Of a DNA stretch of 64,000 nucleotides, positions 1-7,217 are shown one piece after another. The notes under the pieces were generated by a model that was not told the origin of the DNA, searched no databases, and saw only the letters and a list, made by a program, of their open reading frames with translations. This stretch comes from Maridesulfovibrio sp. (GTDB lineage: Bacteria > Desulfobacterota > Desulfovibrionia > Desulfovibrionales > Desulfovibrionaceae). The stretch is taken from the NCBI RefSeq assembly GCF_963677005.1, contig NZ_OY781616.1, positions 2,551,001 through 2,615,000 on the forward strand, given 5' to 3'. Positions within the stretch are counted from its first letter, which is position 1, and each line of letters starts with the position of its first letter. The position numbers and the translations under genes were made by a program.

Positions 1-1
1 C

Positions 2-514
2 CAGGGAACCACTCAGGAATCCCTCAACATGGCCAGCGCCTGGAAACTGCCCCTGATCTTCATCAATGAAAACAACGGCTACGGCATTTCATGCCCGCAG
101 TGCAAATCCATGGCTGTGGTCGACATCGCCGACCGCGCCGCCGCCTACGACATGCCCGGCGTGGTTGTGGACGGTAACGATGTCCTTGCCGTGTACGAAG
201 CTGTATCCGAAGCAGTTAAGCGCGCACGCAAAGGTGAAGGCCCCTCATTGGTTGAATGCAAGACCTACCGCTGGCGCGGACATTTCGAAGGTGACGCCTG
301 CACCTACCGCTGCACTCAGGAACTTGAAGAATGGATGGCCAAAGACCCGATTCCCCGTTTTGAGGAAAAACTCATCGAAGGCAAGACTGTCACCAAGGAT
401 GAAGCGGAAGCTATCAAGGCCCGTATCGCCGATGAGATTGCCGAAGCCGTCGATTTCGCCAAGAACAGCCCCATGCCGCCCTCCAGTGCACTGATGGACG
501 ACGTATACGCGTAA
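2..514 (+). CDS. Pyruvate/acetoin dehydrogenase E1 component, alpha subunit (5' end outside window)
   Basis: C-terminal part of a thiamine-diphosphate-dependent 2-oxo acid dehydrogenase E1 alpha subunit, which decarboxylates pyruvate (or cleaves acetoin) and passes the acyl group to lipoyl-E2. The reading frame is open from base 2; ATG 29 is an internal Met, because the residues before it (GTTQESLNMA) continue the conserved E1 alpha helix and the ThDP-binding ENNGYGIS stretch follows. The later RGHFEGD segment is also typical of the family. E1 beta follows after 46 bp on the same strand. The AcoX-like gene downstream favours an acetoin-type operon, and the lipoate ligase nearby fits any lipoyl-dependent complex. 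Pyruvate versus acetoin cannot be settled from sequence alone. Confidence 0.92.
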   Translation, partial: QGTTQESLNMASAWKLPLIFINENNGYGISCPQCKSMAVVDIADRAAAYDMPGVVVDGNDVLAVYEAVSEAVKRARKGEGPSLVECKTYRWRGHFEGDACTYRCTQELEEWMAKDPIPRFEEKLIEGKTVTKDEAEAIKARIADEIAEAVDFAKNSPMPPSSALMDDVYA

Positions 515-560
515 ACAGGCTGCGTTACCTTTCACGAATTTAAATCCAACGGAGAAAACA

Positions 561-1532
561 ATGTCCGAAAAAACATATCTTCAGGCACTCAACGAAGCGA
601 TGAAGCAGGAAATGGAGCGTGATAAAAACGTCTTCATCATCGGCGAAGACGTGGGCCAGTTCGGCGGCTGCTTCGGCGTAACCCAGGGTCTTTTCGACAC
701 TTTCGGCGAAGACCGGGTAATTGATACCCCCATCACCGAAAGTGCCATTGTCGGCGCTGCCGCCGGTGCTGCAGCCTGCGGTCTGCGTCCTGTTGCGGAA
801 CTGATGTTCGTTGATTTCATCGGCGTATCCATGGACCAGCTTTTCAATCAGGCTGCCAAGATGCGCTTCATGTTCGGCGGCAAAACCACCGTCCCCATGA
901 CCCTGCGCATGCCCCAGGGTGCAGGGATCGGCGCTGCCGCTCAGCACTCGCAGTGCCTGGAATCATGGTTCATGAACATCCCCGGACTCAAGGTGGTCAT
1001 CCCCTCCAGCCCGTATGACGCCAAAGGGCTACTCATCAGCGCCATACGCGACGACAACCCGGTGGTCTTTCTGGAACACAAACTGCTCTACGGAGTGAGC
1101 GGAGAAGTGCCGGACGAAAGCTACGCCATCGAGATAGGTAAAGCAGACATCAAACGCGAGGGCAAAGATGTGACCATCGTGGCAACCTCCAAGATGGTCT
1201 ACTCCGCCCTGGAAGCAGCCGAAAAGCTGAAAGCGGACGGAATCGACGTTGAAGTGGTCGACCCGCGCTGCCTGCTGCCGCTGGACAAGGATACCATTCT
1301 TGAGTCCGTCAAAAAGACGCATGCACTGGTCGTAGCCCACGAGGCAGTTCAATTCGCCGGACCCGGTGCCGAAATTGCCGCAATGGTTGCCGAAGAAGCA
1401 ATCGAATATCTGGACGCCCCCGTAAAAAGAGTCGGCGCTCCCTTCTGCCCTGTTCCCTTCTCTCCTCCTCTGGAACAGCACTACATTCCCGGAGCGGCCG
1501 ACATCATCGAGGCCGTCAAGAGCATCCGTTAA
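561..1532 (+). CDS. Pyruvate/acetoin dehydrogenase E1 component, beta subunit
   Basis: The 323-residue E1 beta subunit pairs with the alpha subunit to form the ThDP active site. Visible family features are the N-terminal EDVG...GGCFGVTQGL segment, the DTPITESAIVGAAAGAA stretch, and the C-terminal transketolase domain with EVVDPRCLLPLD. Length is normal for the family (about 325). A GGAG ribosome site lies just upstream of ATG 561. It is co-oriented with E1 alpha 46 bp upstream and so probably co-transcribed. A GC-rich hairpin lies between it and the next gene and may reduce downstream expression. Confidence 0.95.
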   Translation: MSEKTYLQALNEAMKQEMERDKNVFIIGEDVGQFGGCFGVTQGLFDTFGEDRVIDTPITESAIVGAAAGAAACGLRPVAELMFVDFIGVSMDQLFNQAAKMRFMFGGKTTVPMTLRMPQGAGIGAAAQHSQCLESWFMNIPGLKVVIPSSPYDAKGLLISAIRDDNPVVFLEHKLLYGVSGEVPDESYAIEIGKADIKREGKDVTIVATSKMVYSALEAAEKLKADGIDVEVVDPRCLLPLDKDTILESVKKTHALVVAHEAVQFAGPGAEIAAMVAEEAIEYLDAPVKRVGAPFCPVPFSPPLEQHYIPGAADIIEAVKSIR

Positions 1533-1540
1533 ACATATAC

Positions 1541-1574
1541 GGGAAACGACTCCGGTCGTTTCCCCTTACTTTTT
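1541..1574 (+). terminator. Hairpin with T-rich tail after E1 beta
   Basis: The stem GGGAAACGA / TCGTTTCCC (1541-1549 / 1556-1564, roughly) encloses a short CTCCGG-type loop and is followed by a CTTACTTTTT tail. It sits 9 bp after the E1 beta stop and 26 bp before the next start, so it is either a terminator or a partial attenuator inside the operon. Confidence 0.55.
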
Positions 1575-1589
1575 CAGAAGGGCGAACAA

Positions 1590-2570
1590 TTGAGTGTTGC
1601 AGCAATCATAGCCAATCCCGCTTCCGGTAAGGATATCCGCCGTCTTGTGGCTCACGGCAGCGTTTTCGACAATCAGGAAAAGGTACGCATTGTCCGAAGA
1701 CTGATTCTAGGTCTGGAACGCGCCGGTGTAACACGCATACTTTACATGCCGGACTCCTACAGCATCATCCCCCGTGCGCTCAATTCCATTTCGCCATCCA
1801 TTCCCGTGGATGCGGTGGAGATGCCCGTGCTCAACAACCAGAACGACACCACTGTTGCGGCAGGCATCATGGAAACCCTCGGAGCGCAATGCCTCATCGT
1901 CCTCGGCGGCGACGGCACAAGCAGAGTGGCATGCAAGGGGAGTGTAGCCATTCCCCTGCTGCCGCTCTCCACCGGGACGAACAACGTATTCCCCTTCATG
2001 GGCGAGGCAACGGTGGCGGGACTCGCGGCAGGTCTTGTTGCCTGCGGCAGGCTGCCAAGGGAAAGCTGCTGTTACCGCAGCTGCATGTTCGACATTCTGA
2101 TGGACGACACCCCGGTTGATATCGCCCTGGTGGACGCCGCAGTCTACACGGATGTATTCATAGCCTCAAAAGCGGTCTGGCACATGGAAAAGGTTCCGCA
2201 ACTCTTCCTCACCAGATGCTGCGCTTCCTCAATAGGTCTATCGGCCATCGGCGGCCAGATTCGGGAGATAAGCCCGGAGGACCCCTGCGGCATGGTCATG
2301 ACCATCGGAGAACCGGCTTCGCACAGAGTGACAGCCTCCATTGCTCCGGGGATGTTTGCCGAAATTCCTGTAATGGATGTTGCGGAGATGCCCCCCGATG
2401 TTATATTCCCAATTACATCATGCCCGGGACTTATCGCACTGGACGGTGAGCGCGAAGTGGAAATCCGCAACGGTTCACATGCCGGAATACGCCTGAACAC
2501 CAACGGGCCGCTGGTCATAGACGTGCAGAAAACAATGTCCCTGGCCATGGAGCATGCTTTGTTCCGTTAA
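1590..2570 (+). CDS. ATP-NAD kinase-fold protein, AcoX-like
   Basis: A 326-residue protein of the NAD-kinase/diacylglycerol-kinase-like fold. The N-terminus AAIIANPASGKD and the LIVLGGDGTSR motif at about residue 105 (GGDGT is the nucleotide-binding signature) are followed by STGTNNVFP, as in AcoX proteins encoded with acetoin dehydrogenases. The start is TTG at 1590, with an AGAAGG ribosome site 9-10 bases upstream. AcoX proteins have no firmly established biochemical role, so the function is open; location in the E1 operon supports a role tied to this dehydrogenase. It lies 26 bp upstream of the DUF6506 gene. Confidence 0.8.
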   Translation: MSVAAIIANPASGKDIRRLVAHGSVFDNQEKVRIVRRLILGLERAGVTRILYMPDSYSIIPRALNSISPSIPVDAVEMPVLNNQNDTTVAAGIMETLGAQCLIVLGGDGTSRVACKGSVAIPLLPLSTGTNNVFPFMGEATVAGLAAGLVACGRLPRESCCYRSCMFDILMDDTPVDIALVDAAVYTDVFIASKAVWHMEKVPQLFLTRCCASSIGLSAIGGQIREISPEDPCGMVMTIGEPASHRVTASIAPGMFAEIPVMDVAEMPPDVIFPITSCPGLIALDGEREVEIRNGSHAGIRLNTNGPLVIDVQKTMSLAMEHALFR

Positions 2571-2596
2571 CAGACAACACCTGAAAGGAGATCGAC

Positions 2597-2905
2597 ATGA
2601 GCAGTCCTCTTAAAGCCGCATTTATATTCGTCGCCCCCGGCGGAGACCCCAAACAGCACCGTAACTGGGTTCTCACCGAAGGTGTGGAACTGCTGGCCGT
2701 GGCCGTGAGCAACTATGCCCAGGCCGCAGAACTGGCCAAGGATCTGGTTGAAAATGAAGGAATTGCCGCCATTGAGCTTTGCGGCGGATTCGGAGCGGCA
2801 GGCACCGCCATGGTTGCCGCTGCCGTAGACGTTCCGGTAGGCGTGGTACGCTTTGACGTGCACCCCGGCCTGAACAACGTTAGCGGAGACACCCTCTTCG
2901 GATAA
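2597..2905 (+). CDS. DUF6506-like small protein
   Basis: A 102-residue protein with a strong ribosome site (AAGGAG) upstream of ATG 2597. It has alternating hydrophobic strands and small residues (AAIELCGGFGAAGTAMVAAA) and ends with a DVHPGLNN stretch. I recall this pattern as the DUF6506 family, which has no assigned function. It is the last gene of the dehydrogenase-linked + strand cluster and is followed at once by a strong terminator, so it probably shares regulation with the AcoX-like gene. Confidence 0.7.
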   Translation: MSSPLKAAFIFVAPGGDPKQHRNWVLTEGVELLAVAVSNYAQAAELAKDLVENEGIAAIELCGGFGAAGTAMVAAAVDVPVGVVRFDVHPGLNNVSGDTLFG

Positions 2906-2938
2906 GCAGCCAACCTGTTTATGCCAAGTCCCGTCAAC

Positions 2939-2973
2939 GGCCTCCGGCGATCCTGCCGGGGGCCATTTTTTTC
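2939..2973 (+). terminator. Rho-independent terminator
   Basis: The GC-rich stem GGCCTCCGGC / GCCGGGGGCC, with a short ATCCT loop, is followed directly by ATTTTTTTC. It closes the + strand dehydrogenase-associated cluster. Confidence 0.85.
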
Positions 2974-3112
2974 AAGTTCTGATGCGCTTCGCGCTTTTGA
3001 TCATTTGATTTCGCCGCCGGCGGCCAAAGGAGATAATCTATCTCTGCTCTCCACAGCTCTAAGACTTGAAGCAAAGCTTCTCGCCTAAGAGCTGATGGGC
3101 CTTTGGAATCCT
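2974..3112. repeat. Nested inverted-repeat intergenic structure, REP-like
   Basis: No gene is visible in 2974-3204. Three nested stems can be drawn: CCAAAGG 3024-3030 with CCTTTGG 3100-3106; CAGCTCT 3054-3060 with AGAGCTG 3088-3094; GAAGC 3068-3072 with GCTTC 3076-3080. The preceding GATGCGCTTCGCGC and CGCCGCCGGCGG are also palindromic. From memory, similar blocks follow many genes in Desulfovibrio-type genomes, so a dispersed REP-like repeat is the likelier reading and a structured RNA the alternative. Confidence 0.45.
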
Positions 3113-3204
3113 TAGTAGTTAAATTATGTTGCTACAAGAACAACAATTCAAAGCACAAGATTCGCGGAACGACTGCAATAACCTGATTTGAAAAAGAATT
3201 TTAA

Positions 3205-3243
3205 AATTCCAAAAGGGGGTCCCGATTGAATCGGTTCCCCCTT
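3205..3243 (-). terminator. Hairpin downstream of the thioesterase gene
   Basis: AAGGGGG 3213-3219 pairs with CCCCCTT 3237-3243, extended inside by CCGAT / ATCGG with a small mismatch. Read on the - strand it is followed by a T-rich tract. It lies 50 bp after the stop of the - strand thioesterase gene. Confidence 0.5.
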
Positions 3244-3294
3244 CTGGTCCCTTTTGGGATCGTCAGAAGCATCCGTTCGGATACTTCTCGACTG

Positions 3295-3681
3295 TTATCC
3301 GGCAAGAACGTGTTCTTTGGTGACAAAACAGGTGAAGGAACCGCTGAAAACGATTTCTTCTGCACAGAAAACCTCGACCATTACCAAATGCTTCCGTTCG
3401 CCCGGGGTTGTGTCCTTTGCCTTGGCGACAAGAACATCCCCGACGCGTGAAGGCTTCATAAACCGCACTTCAGCCGCACCAAGAACCACGTTCGGATGGT
3501 TGACCGACAGCATTGCCGCGTAATCGGCCATGCCGAAAATGAATCCGCCGTGAACCAGTCCGCTTGCATCGGCTGCCATGCATTGCAGACATTCCATCCG
3601 AACCTCGGAGCCTCCATCAGCGACCATGACCGGTTCGCCGCAAAGCGACCTGTCTATGCTCTCATGTGTTTTGATTTCCAT
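3295..3681 (-). CDS. Hotdog-fold thioesterase (PaaI/acyl-CoA thioesterase type)
   Basis: A 128-residue protein of normal length for a single hotdog domain. The central helix segment ASGLVHGGFIFGMADYAAM, with the conserved HGG turn, is the hotdog signature, followed by strands around GAAEVRFMKPSRVGDVLVAKA. It is expected to hydrolyse acyl-CoA or acyl-ACP thioesters in the cytoplasm; the substrate is unknown. It lies about 100 bp downstream of the AhpD-like gene on the same strand and could be co-transcribed with it. An AAAGAGTA ribosome site precedes ATG 3681. Confidence 0.85.
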   Translation of the reverse strand: MEIKTHESIDRSLCGEPVMVADGGSEVRMECLQCMAADASGLVHGGFIFGMADYAAMLSVNHPNVVLGAAEVRFMKPSRVGDVLVAKAKDTTPGERKHLVMVEVFCAEEIVFSGSFTCFVTKEHVLAG

Positions 3682-3783
3682 ACAATACTCTTTAAGGCTG
3701 TTGTTTGTTTCGGATATCCCGGCGGCAGAACATCGGGGCCGGAAGGAACTTCTTCCGGCCCGGAAGGGGCGTGGATGTCAGAA

Positions 3784-4110
3784 TTAATCGAACAGGTCGT
3801 CCAGTTCATCGAAGACGTAGTGCATGTACATAACCTTAGGCGATCCGCCCATGGATATGGCCAGCATGGCGGCCTGCATGATCTCTTCCTTGCTTGCGCC
3901 ATGGCTTGCCGCTCCCTGAATATGGAGGGAAATGCACATTTCGCATTGGGACATCATGGAGCAGGCAACGTGAATCAGTTCCTGCGTTTTATGATCGATC
4001 GGTCCGTATTCACTTATTTCCTTGGTGAAGGCAAGATAGTTGGGGAAGACCTTCCCGGCCCTTTGTGTCATTTTGGCAAGGGTATCTGCCGCTTTTTCCG
4101 CTGCATCCAT
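3784..4110 (-). CDS. Carboxymuconolactone decarboxylase / AhpD-like protein
   Basis: A 108-residue all-helical protein with the AhpD-type redox motif CEMC at about residues 56-59, followed by SLHIQGAASHGASKEEI. In AhpD the CxxC plus downstream His reduces peroxide-scavenging partners through lipoylated proteins; many paralogues act as alkylhydroperoxidases of unknown substrate. Its position next to a lipoate ligase and a lipoyl-dependent dehydrogenase fits that chemistry but does not prove it. Length matches single-domain family members. Confidence 0.85.
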   Translation of the reverse strand: MDAAEKAADTLAKMTQRAGKVFPNYLAFTKEISEYGPIDHKTQELIHVACSMMSQCEMCISLHIQGAASHGASKEEIMQAAMLAISMGGSPKVMYMHYVFDELDDLFD

Positions 4111-4292
4111 AACTCTTCTCCTTGGTTAGATTGTTTGATGCAGTGATAAAGCAAAGAGCATGCCTCATCCGCCCCGCTCCGCCAGCCCCCTATCCAGGCG
4201 ATAAAACATTGCATATTGACCGTCCTGCCGCAGCCTGCCGATGTTCAGGACATGAACATTGATCGAAAATCGAACAGCAGCACTTCATACAA

Positions 4293-5270
4293 TCAGAACA
4301 GGCAATCCAGAAAGACCGGCAGGTTCACATCCTTTATGTATTCCTCCAAAACAACATCGGCCAGACACTCCTCCAGAGCACTGCGACGATGCTTGCTGCC
4401 GACGATCAATCCTTCAAGCTGGTTGATATCCCGAACCCCGAAATAATCGCCGAAGAGCCGAACTGTCTGGATATGACCTTTTTTTACGAACATGCACACG
4501 TCCAGCAGGCCACCGGGAGTACGGGTGCGTTTTTCGAAATTATAAGCCGGTGAGGAACCGAAATTCCATTCCCAGGTGCGGTAACGCTCATTAGCCAGGC
4601 TTCCTATGCTATCCGCCTCCTCACGGCTCAGGGACATGTCCTCCCCTGCCGCGCTGCCGGAGACATAATCCATCAGCCTTTCTATGAATTCCGGAACTTC
4701 CATCGGCACGGGCAGGTGGCTGGAAATATTCGTTACCCGCGAGCGAACGCTTCGGACGGCCTTGTCGCGATATTTTTCCGGATCAACACGCAGGGCGCCG
4801 GAGAGGTCGGCCATTTTAGATGAAAAAAGCAGTGTTCCGTGGTGAAGGACTCTTCCTCCGTGGAAGTGCTGTGCGTTTCCGGAGAACTTCTTCCCTTCTA
4901 TCAGCAGATCATTCCGCCCGCTGAAGGCACACTCCACGCCCATATGCCCCAGAGCAGCCTGTATGGGGGCGGTGAATTTCTGGAAATCAAGACCGCCGGA
5001 CGGAGTGGCATTCTGAATAAATGTAAAATTGATGTTGCCCAGATCGTGAAAAACAGCCCCTCCCCCGCTTAACCTGCGGATTACCGGTATTCCGCGCTTA
5101 CGGGTGAAGGATTCGTCAATCTCGGCAAGGGTGTTCTGATTCCTGCCGACAATAACAGCAGGTTCGTTCCGCCAGAGCATGAAAATCTCATTACTGTCGT
5201 TGCCAAGCAGCCACTCTTCCGCGGCCAGATTGAAAGCCGGGTCCGTGGACTGGTTATATATATACCGCAT
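4293..5270 (-). CDS. lplA: Lipoate-protein ligase A
   Basis: A 325-residue ligase that activates lipoate with ATP and transfers it to the lysine of lipoyl domains. The signature RRLSGGGAVFHD lies at residues 65-76, and the lipoate-binding lysine region GKKFSGNAQ at about 127-134. The C-terminal accessory domain is present, so the length is that of LplA rather than of LipB. The 282 bp upstream contain no further gene. It probably supplies the E2 subunit of the dehydrogenase encoded at the left edge and perhaps the glycine cleavage H protein. Confidence 0.93.
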   Translation of the reverse strand: MRYIYNQSTDPAFNLAAEEWLLGNDSNEIFMLWRNEPAVIVGRNQNTLAEIDESFTRKRGIPVIRRLSGGGAVFHDLGNINFTFIQNATPSGGLDFQKFTAPIQAALGHMGVECAFSGRNDLLIEGKKFSGNAQHFHGGRVLHHGTLLFSSKMADLSGALRVDPEKYRDKAVRSVRSRVTNISSHLPVPMEVPEFIERLMDYVSGSAAGEDMSLSREEADSIGSLANERYRTWEWNFGSSPAYNFEKRTRTPGGLLDVCMFVKKGHIQTVRLFGDYFGVRDINQLEGLIVGSKHRRSALEECLADVVLEEYIKDVNLPVFLDCLF

Positions 5271-5552
5271 GCAAACTCCTTTTTTAAAGTCGAATCACTG
5301 CAAAAGACGGACCTTGTTAAACACAAAGACCCGAACAAGGCTACCGCACCATCCGGCGCCCACACCCTCAAGGACTACAACGGAAAACATGAATCGCGAA
5401 GATATGAAAGGATATGACCGAGACGAGTTACAACACCAATTGAACTCGGATCAAAAGCACGCAACACTGGCAGTAATCGGCAATTTCGGGTAGCTTATAA
5501 TTTGGGCTTGACCGGACCTCAGCCATTGATATAAAAGCCTGATCAATCAAAT

Positions 5553-5628
5553 GCCAACGTAGCTCAGTCGGTAGAGCAGCTGATTCGTAACCAGCAGGCC
5601 GTCGGTTCAATTCCGATCGTTGGCTCCA
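5553..5628 (+). tRNA. tRNA-Thr(CGT)
   Basis: A 76-base cloverleaf: acceptor GCCAACG / CGTTGGC, D arm GCTC..GAGC, anticodon loop TTCGTAA giving anticodon CGT (reads ACG, Thr), T stem GTCGG / CCGAT with loop TTCAATT, and an encoded 3' CCA. The anticodon stem GCTGA / CCAGC leaves an A31-C39 mismatch next to the loop. The 3' half from the anticodon stem is the attachment site of two tandem elements and is repeated at 20929 and 40855. Confidence 0.95.
5580..5628 (+). repeat. attL: tRNA-Thr 3' half
   Basis: A 49-bp segment from the anticodon stem to the CCA end of the tRNA. It matches 20929-20977 over the same length except for a few T-arm bases, and 40855-40900 over 46 bp. The longest fully shared core is ATTCGTAACCAGCAGG, which covers the anticodon loop, a usual crossover point for tyrosine integrases. 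Confidence 0.9.
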
Positions 5629-5637
5629 GTTAAATCA

Positions 5638-5672
5638 AGGTCTTACATCGTATAGATGTAAGACCTTTTTTT
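5638..5672 (+). terminator. Terminator after tRNA-Thr
   Basis: AGGTCTTACATC pairs with GATGTAAGACCT around a GTATA loop, followed by TTTTTTTG. The same kind of hairpin, with different stem sequence, follows the other two att copies. Confidence 0.85.
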
Positions 5673-5686
5673 GTGTTTAGTGACCT

Positions 5687-5715
5687 GAGTACCAATTTGG
5701 TACCACTTTTGTGGG
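5687..5715. repeat. Left copy of the element 1 terminal repeat
   Basis: Contains the hyphenated palindrome GTACCAATTTGGTAC followed by CACTTTTGTGG. A near-identical copy lies at 20794-20822 beside the integrase gene. Its presence just inside both ends of element 1 suggests arm-type integrase or excisionase binding sites. Confidence 0.55.
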
Positions 5716-5792
5716 CTATATTTACCTTTTGGAGTTTGGGTTTTAAGAGTATCTCAGATTATTACATATTAATTTTTAGCCCTTTATTTTCT

Positions 5793-6917
5793 ATGTTGAA
5801 AAGTTATCGTGACAAAATTTTTGACTTTGCATCTATCATTGTAGGTCTGCCAAGCTTTATTCGTCTTGTTCTGAATAGTGAACCTGAAGGCAAGGTTGAA
5901 TTTGAAAAGACTTCTAAAATTGTATGCAATATTTTAATAGAATTTAGTTCTCTTGAAAAAGCATATGCTCAAGCCCAAAAAAGATACGTTCTAAGAGCTG
6001 TGGCAAGAATCAATACTTTAGCCAAGAAGACGCTTCTCACAGATGGGTTTATTTTCCACCTGATACTTTCTGAAAATAAAATGGTGAGCATCTATCCTAG
6101 TTTTGTAACTATTGAAGAACGTAATTATTATGATCCGGCTATTAACGGATTCGCAAAAGACAGACTAGCACGCGGTAACTTCCCAAAGGAAATTTTTGTT
6201 TCTGATTCATTTTTGAGGGGCCGTAGTTTTTATGAGAAAAGGAGGGTGTTACTCTTTCGGCCTGTCCTTGAGGTCCTTATATGTTCACAGCTTTTCTTGA
6301 ATCAGTACAGAAAGGACCGAGTGGTTAAAAAGGAATTTGTCAATAACCTGCTGACTTTTAGGAAGTCTTTGAATTCTTGTGCTTACACTGGCCCCAGTTC
6401 ATTAGAAGATATTGTACATTTTTTAAATCGCAGAAGAGAAGCGCAAAGGCAGGCCAGTACTATTAGTAGTGCACTTGCCAATGATCTCTTTGAACAGAAG
6501 ACTGAAGAGAGTGAGATTTCTTTGCAGGATGAACTTCTCGATTTTATAGATGAATTGCAAAGGGAGCGTGCTGATTTCAATTTGATAAATATCTATTTAG
6601 CTATTGCCATTCACGATTTGCTTGAATCGACTCAGACCTCTTTGGGCAAATATGATGAATTGTGGGAGTTGATGGGTGATCATTTTAGAAGAGATAGTCC
6701 TTATCTAACCCGTATTCCCGGCGGGAATAAAGTCACAATATTTATAACTGGTGAGGTTCTAAGTCATAAAGGATTGTCGGATATTGTGCCAAAAGAAAGT
6801 TCAATACAAAAAAATTCTTTCAAAAAGAATAATGGTCCCATAATCAAAGCTATCCTGCCAAAAATAAAGGAGTTTTGCGAAGAAAAAAAGATCAGGAATA
6901 TTCCTATTATTCCCTAA
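5793..6917 (+). CDS. Hypothetical protein at the left end of element 1
   Basis: I do not recognise this family. The frame is open from GTG 5673, but that codon lies in the tRNA terminator, so ATG 5793 (MLKSYRDK) is preferred; it has no clear ribosome site and the start is uncertain. The product of about 374 residues is charged and helix-rich, without membrane segments after this start or recognisable catalytic motifs. Base composition is more AT-rich than the flanking backbone. Element 2 carries a different unknown gene at the same position, between att and the AlpA-like gene, so a role in element maintenance is possible. Confidence 0.6.
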   Translation: MLKSYRDKIFDFASIIVGLPSFIRLVLNSEPEGKVEFEKTSKIVCNILIEFSSLEKAYAQAQKRYVLRAVARINTLAKKTLLTDGFIFHLILSENKMVSIYPSFVTIEERNYYDPAINGFAKDRLARGNFPKEIFVSDSFLRGRSFYEKRRVLLFRPVLEVLICSQLFLNQYRKDRVVKKEFVNNLLTFRKSLNSCAYTGPSSLEDIVHFLNRRREAQRQASTISSALANDLFEQKTEESEISLQDELLDFIDELQRERADFNLINIYLAIAIHDLLESTQTSLGKYDELWELMGDHFRRDSPYLTRIPGGNKVTIFITGEVLSHKGLSDIVPKESSIQKNSFKKNNGPIIKAILPKIKEFCEEKKIRNIPIIP

Positions 6918-6963
6918 TTCTTCAGCTACCTTCAGATTAACAAATAAATTTGGAGGTAGCCCA

Positions 6964-7203
6964 ATGGCACGACAAAAGTTAAAAAAATATTCCCAGCAGA
7001 CAGTTTTCGAGAGCCTTCTTGAAACACTTCCTCCTCTTGTTCCCCGCAAGGATCTTCCCAAATATTTAGGTTCACTGATCAGCACTGGGCATATGGCGAA
7101 TCTCGATTCCGCCGGACTCGGACCGCAATCTATTAAGATAGGTGGCCGTGTTGTCTATACCCGTGAAAGTCTTGTGCAGTGGCTCGAAGCACGTAGTCAG
7201 TAG
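6964..7203 (+). CDS. AlpA/excisionase-like helix-turn-helix protein
   Basis: A 79-residue protein with a MerR/AlpA-type winged helix: VPRKDLPKYLG (first helices), the turn ISTGHMANLDSAGLGPQSIKIGGRVVYTRESLVQWLEAR, where the wing and final helix are typical of element-encoded excisionase or AlpA regulators. A strong GGAGG site precedes ATG 6964. The primase-polymerase starts 15 bp downstream, so the two form an operon. A paralogue is at the same place in element 2 (22366). It is expected to control excision or replication of the element. Confidence 0.78.
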   Translation: MARQKLKKYSQQTVFESLLETLPPLVPRKDLPKYLGSLISTGHMANLDSAGLGPQSIKIGGRVVYTRESLVQWLEARSQ

Positions 7204-7217
7204 AGGGTATAGATAAT

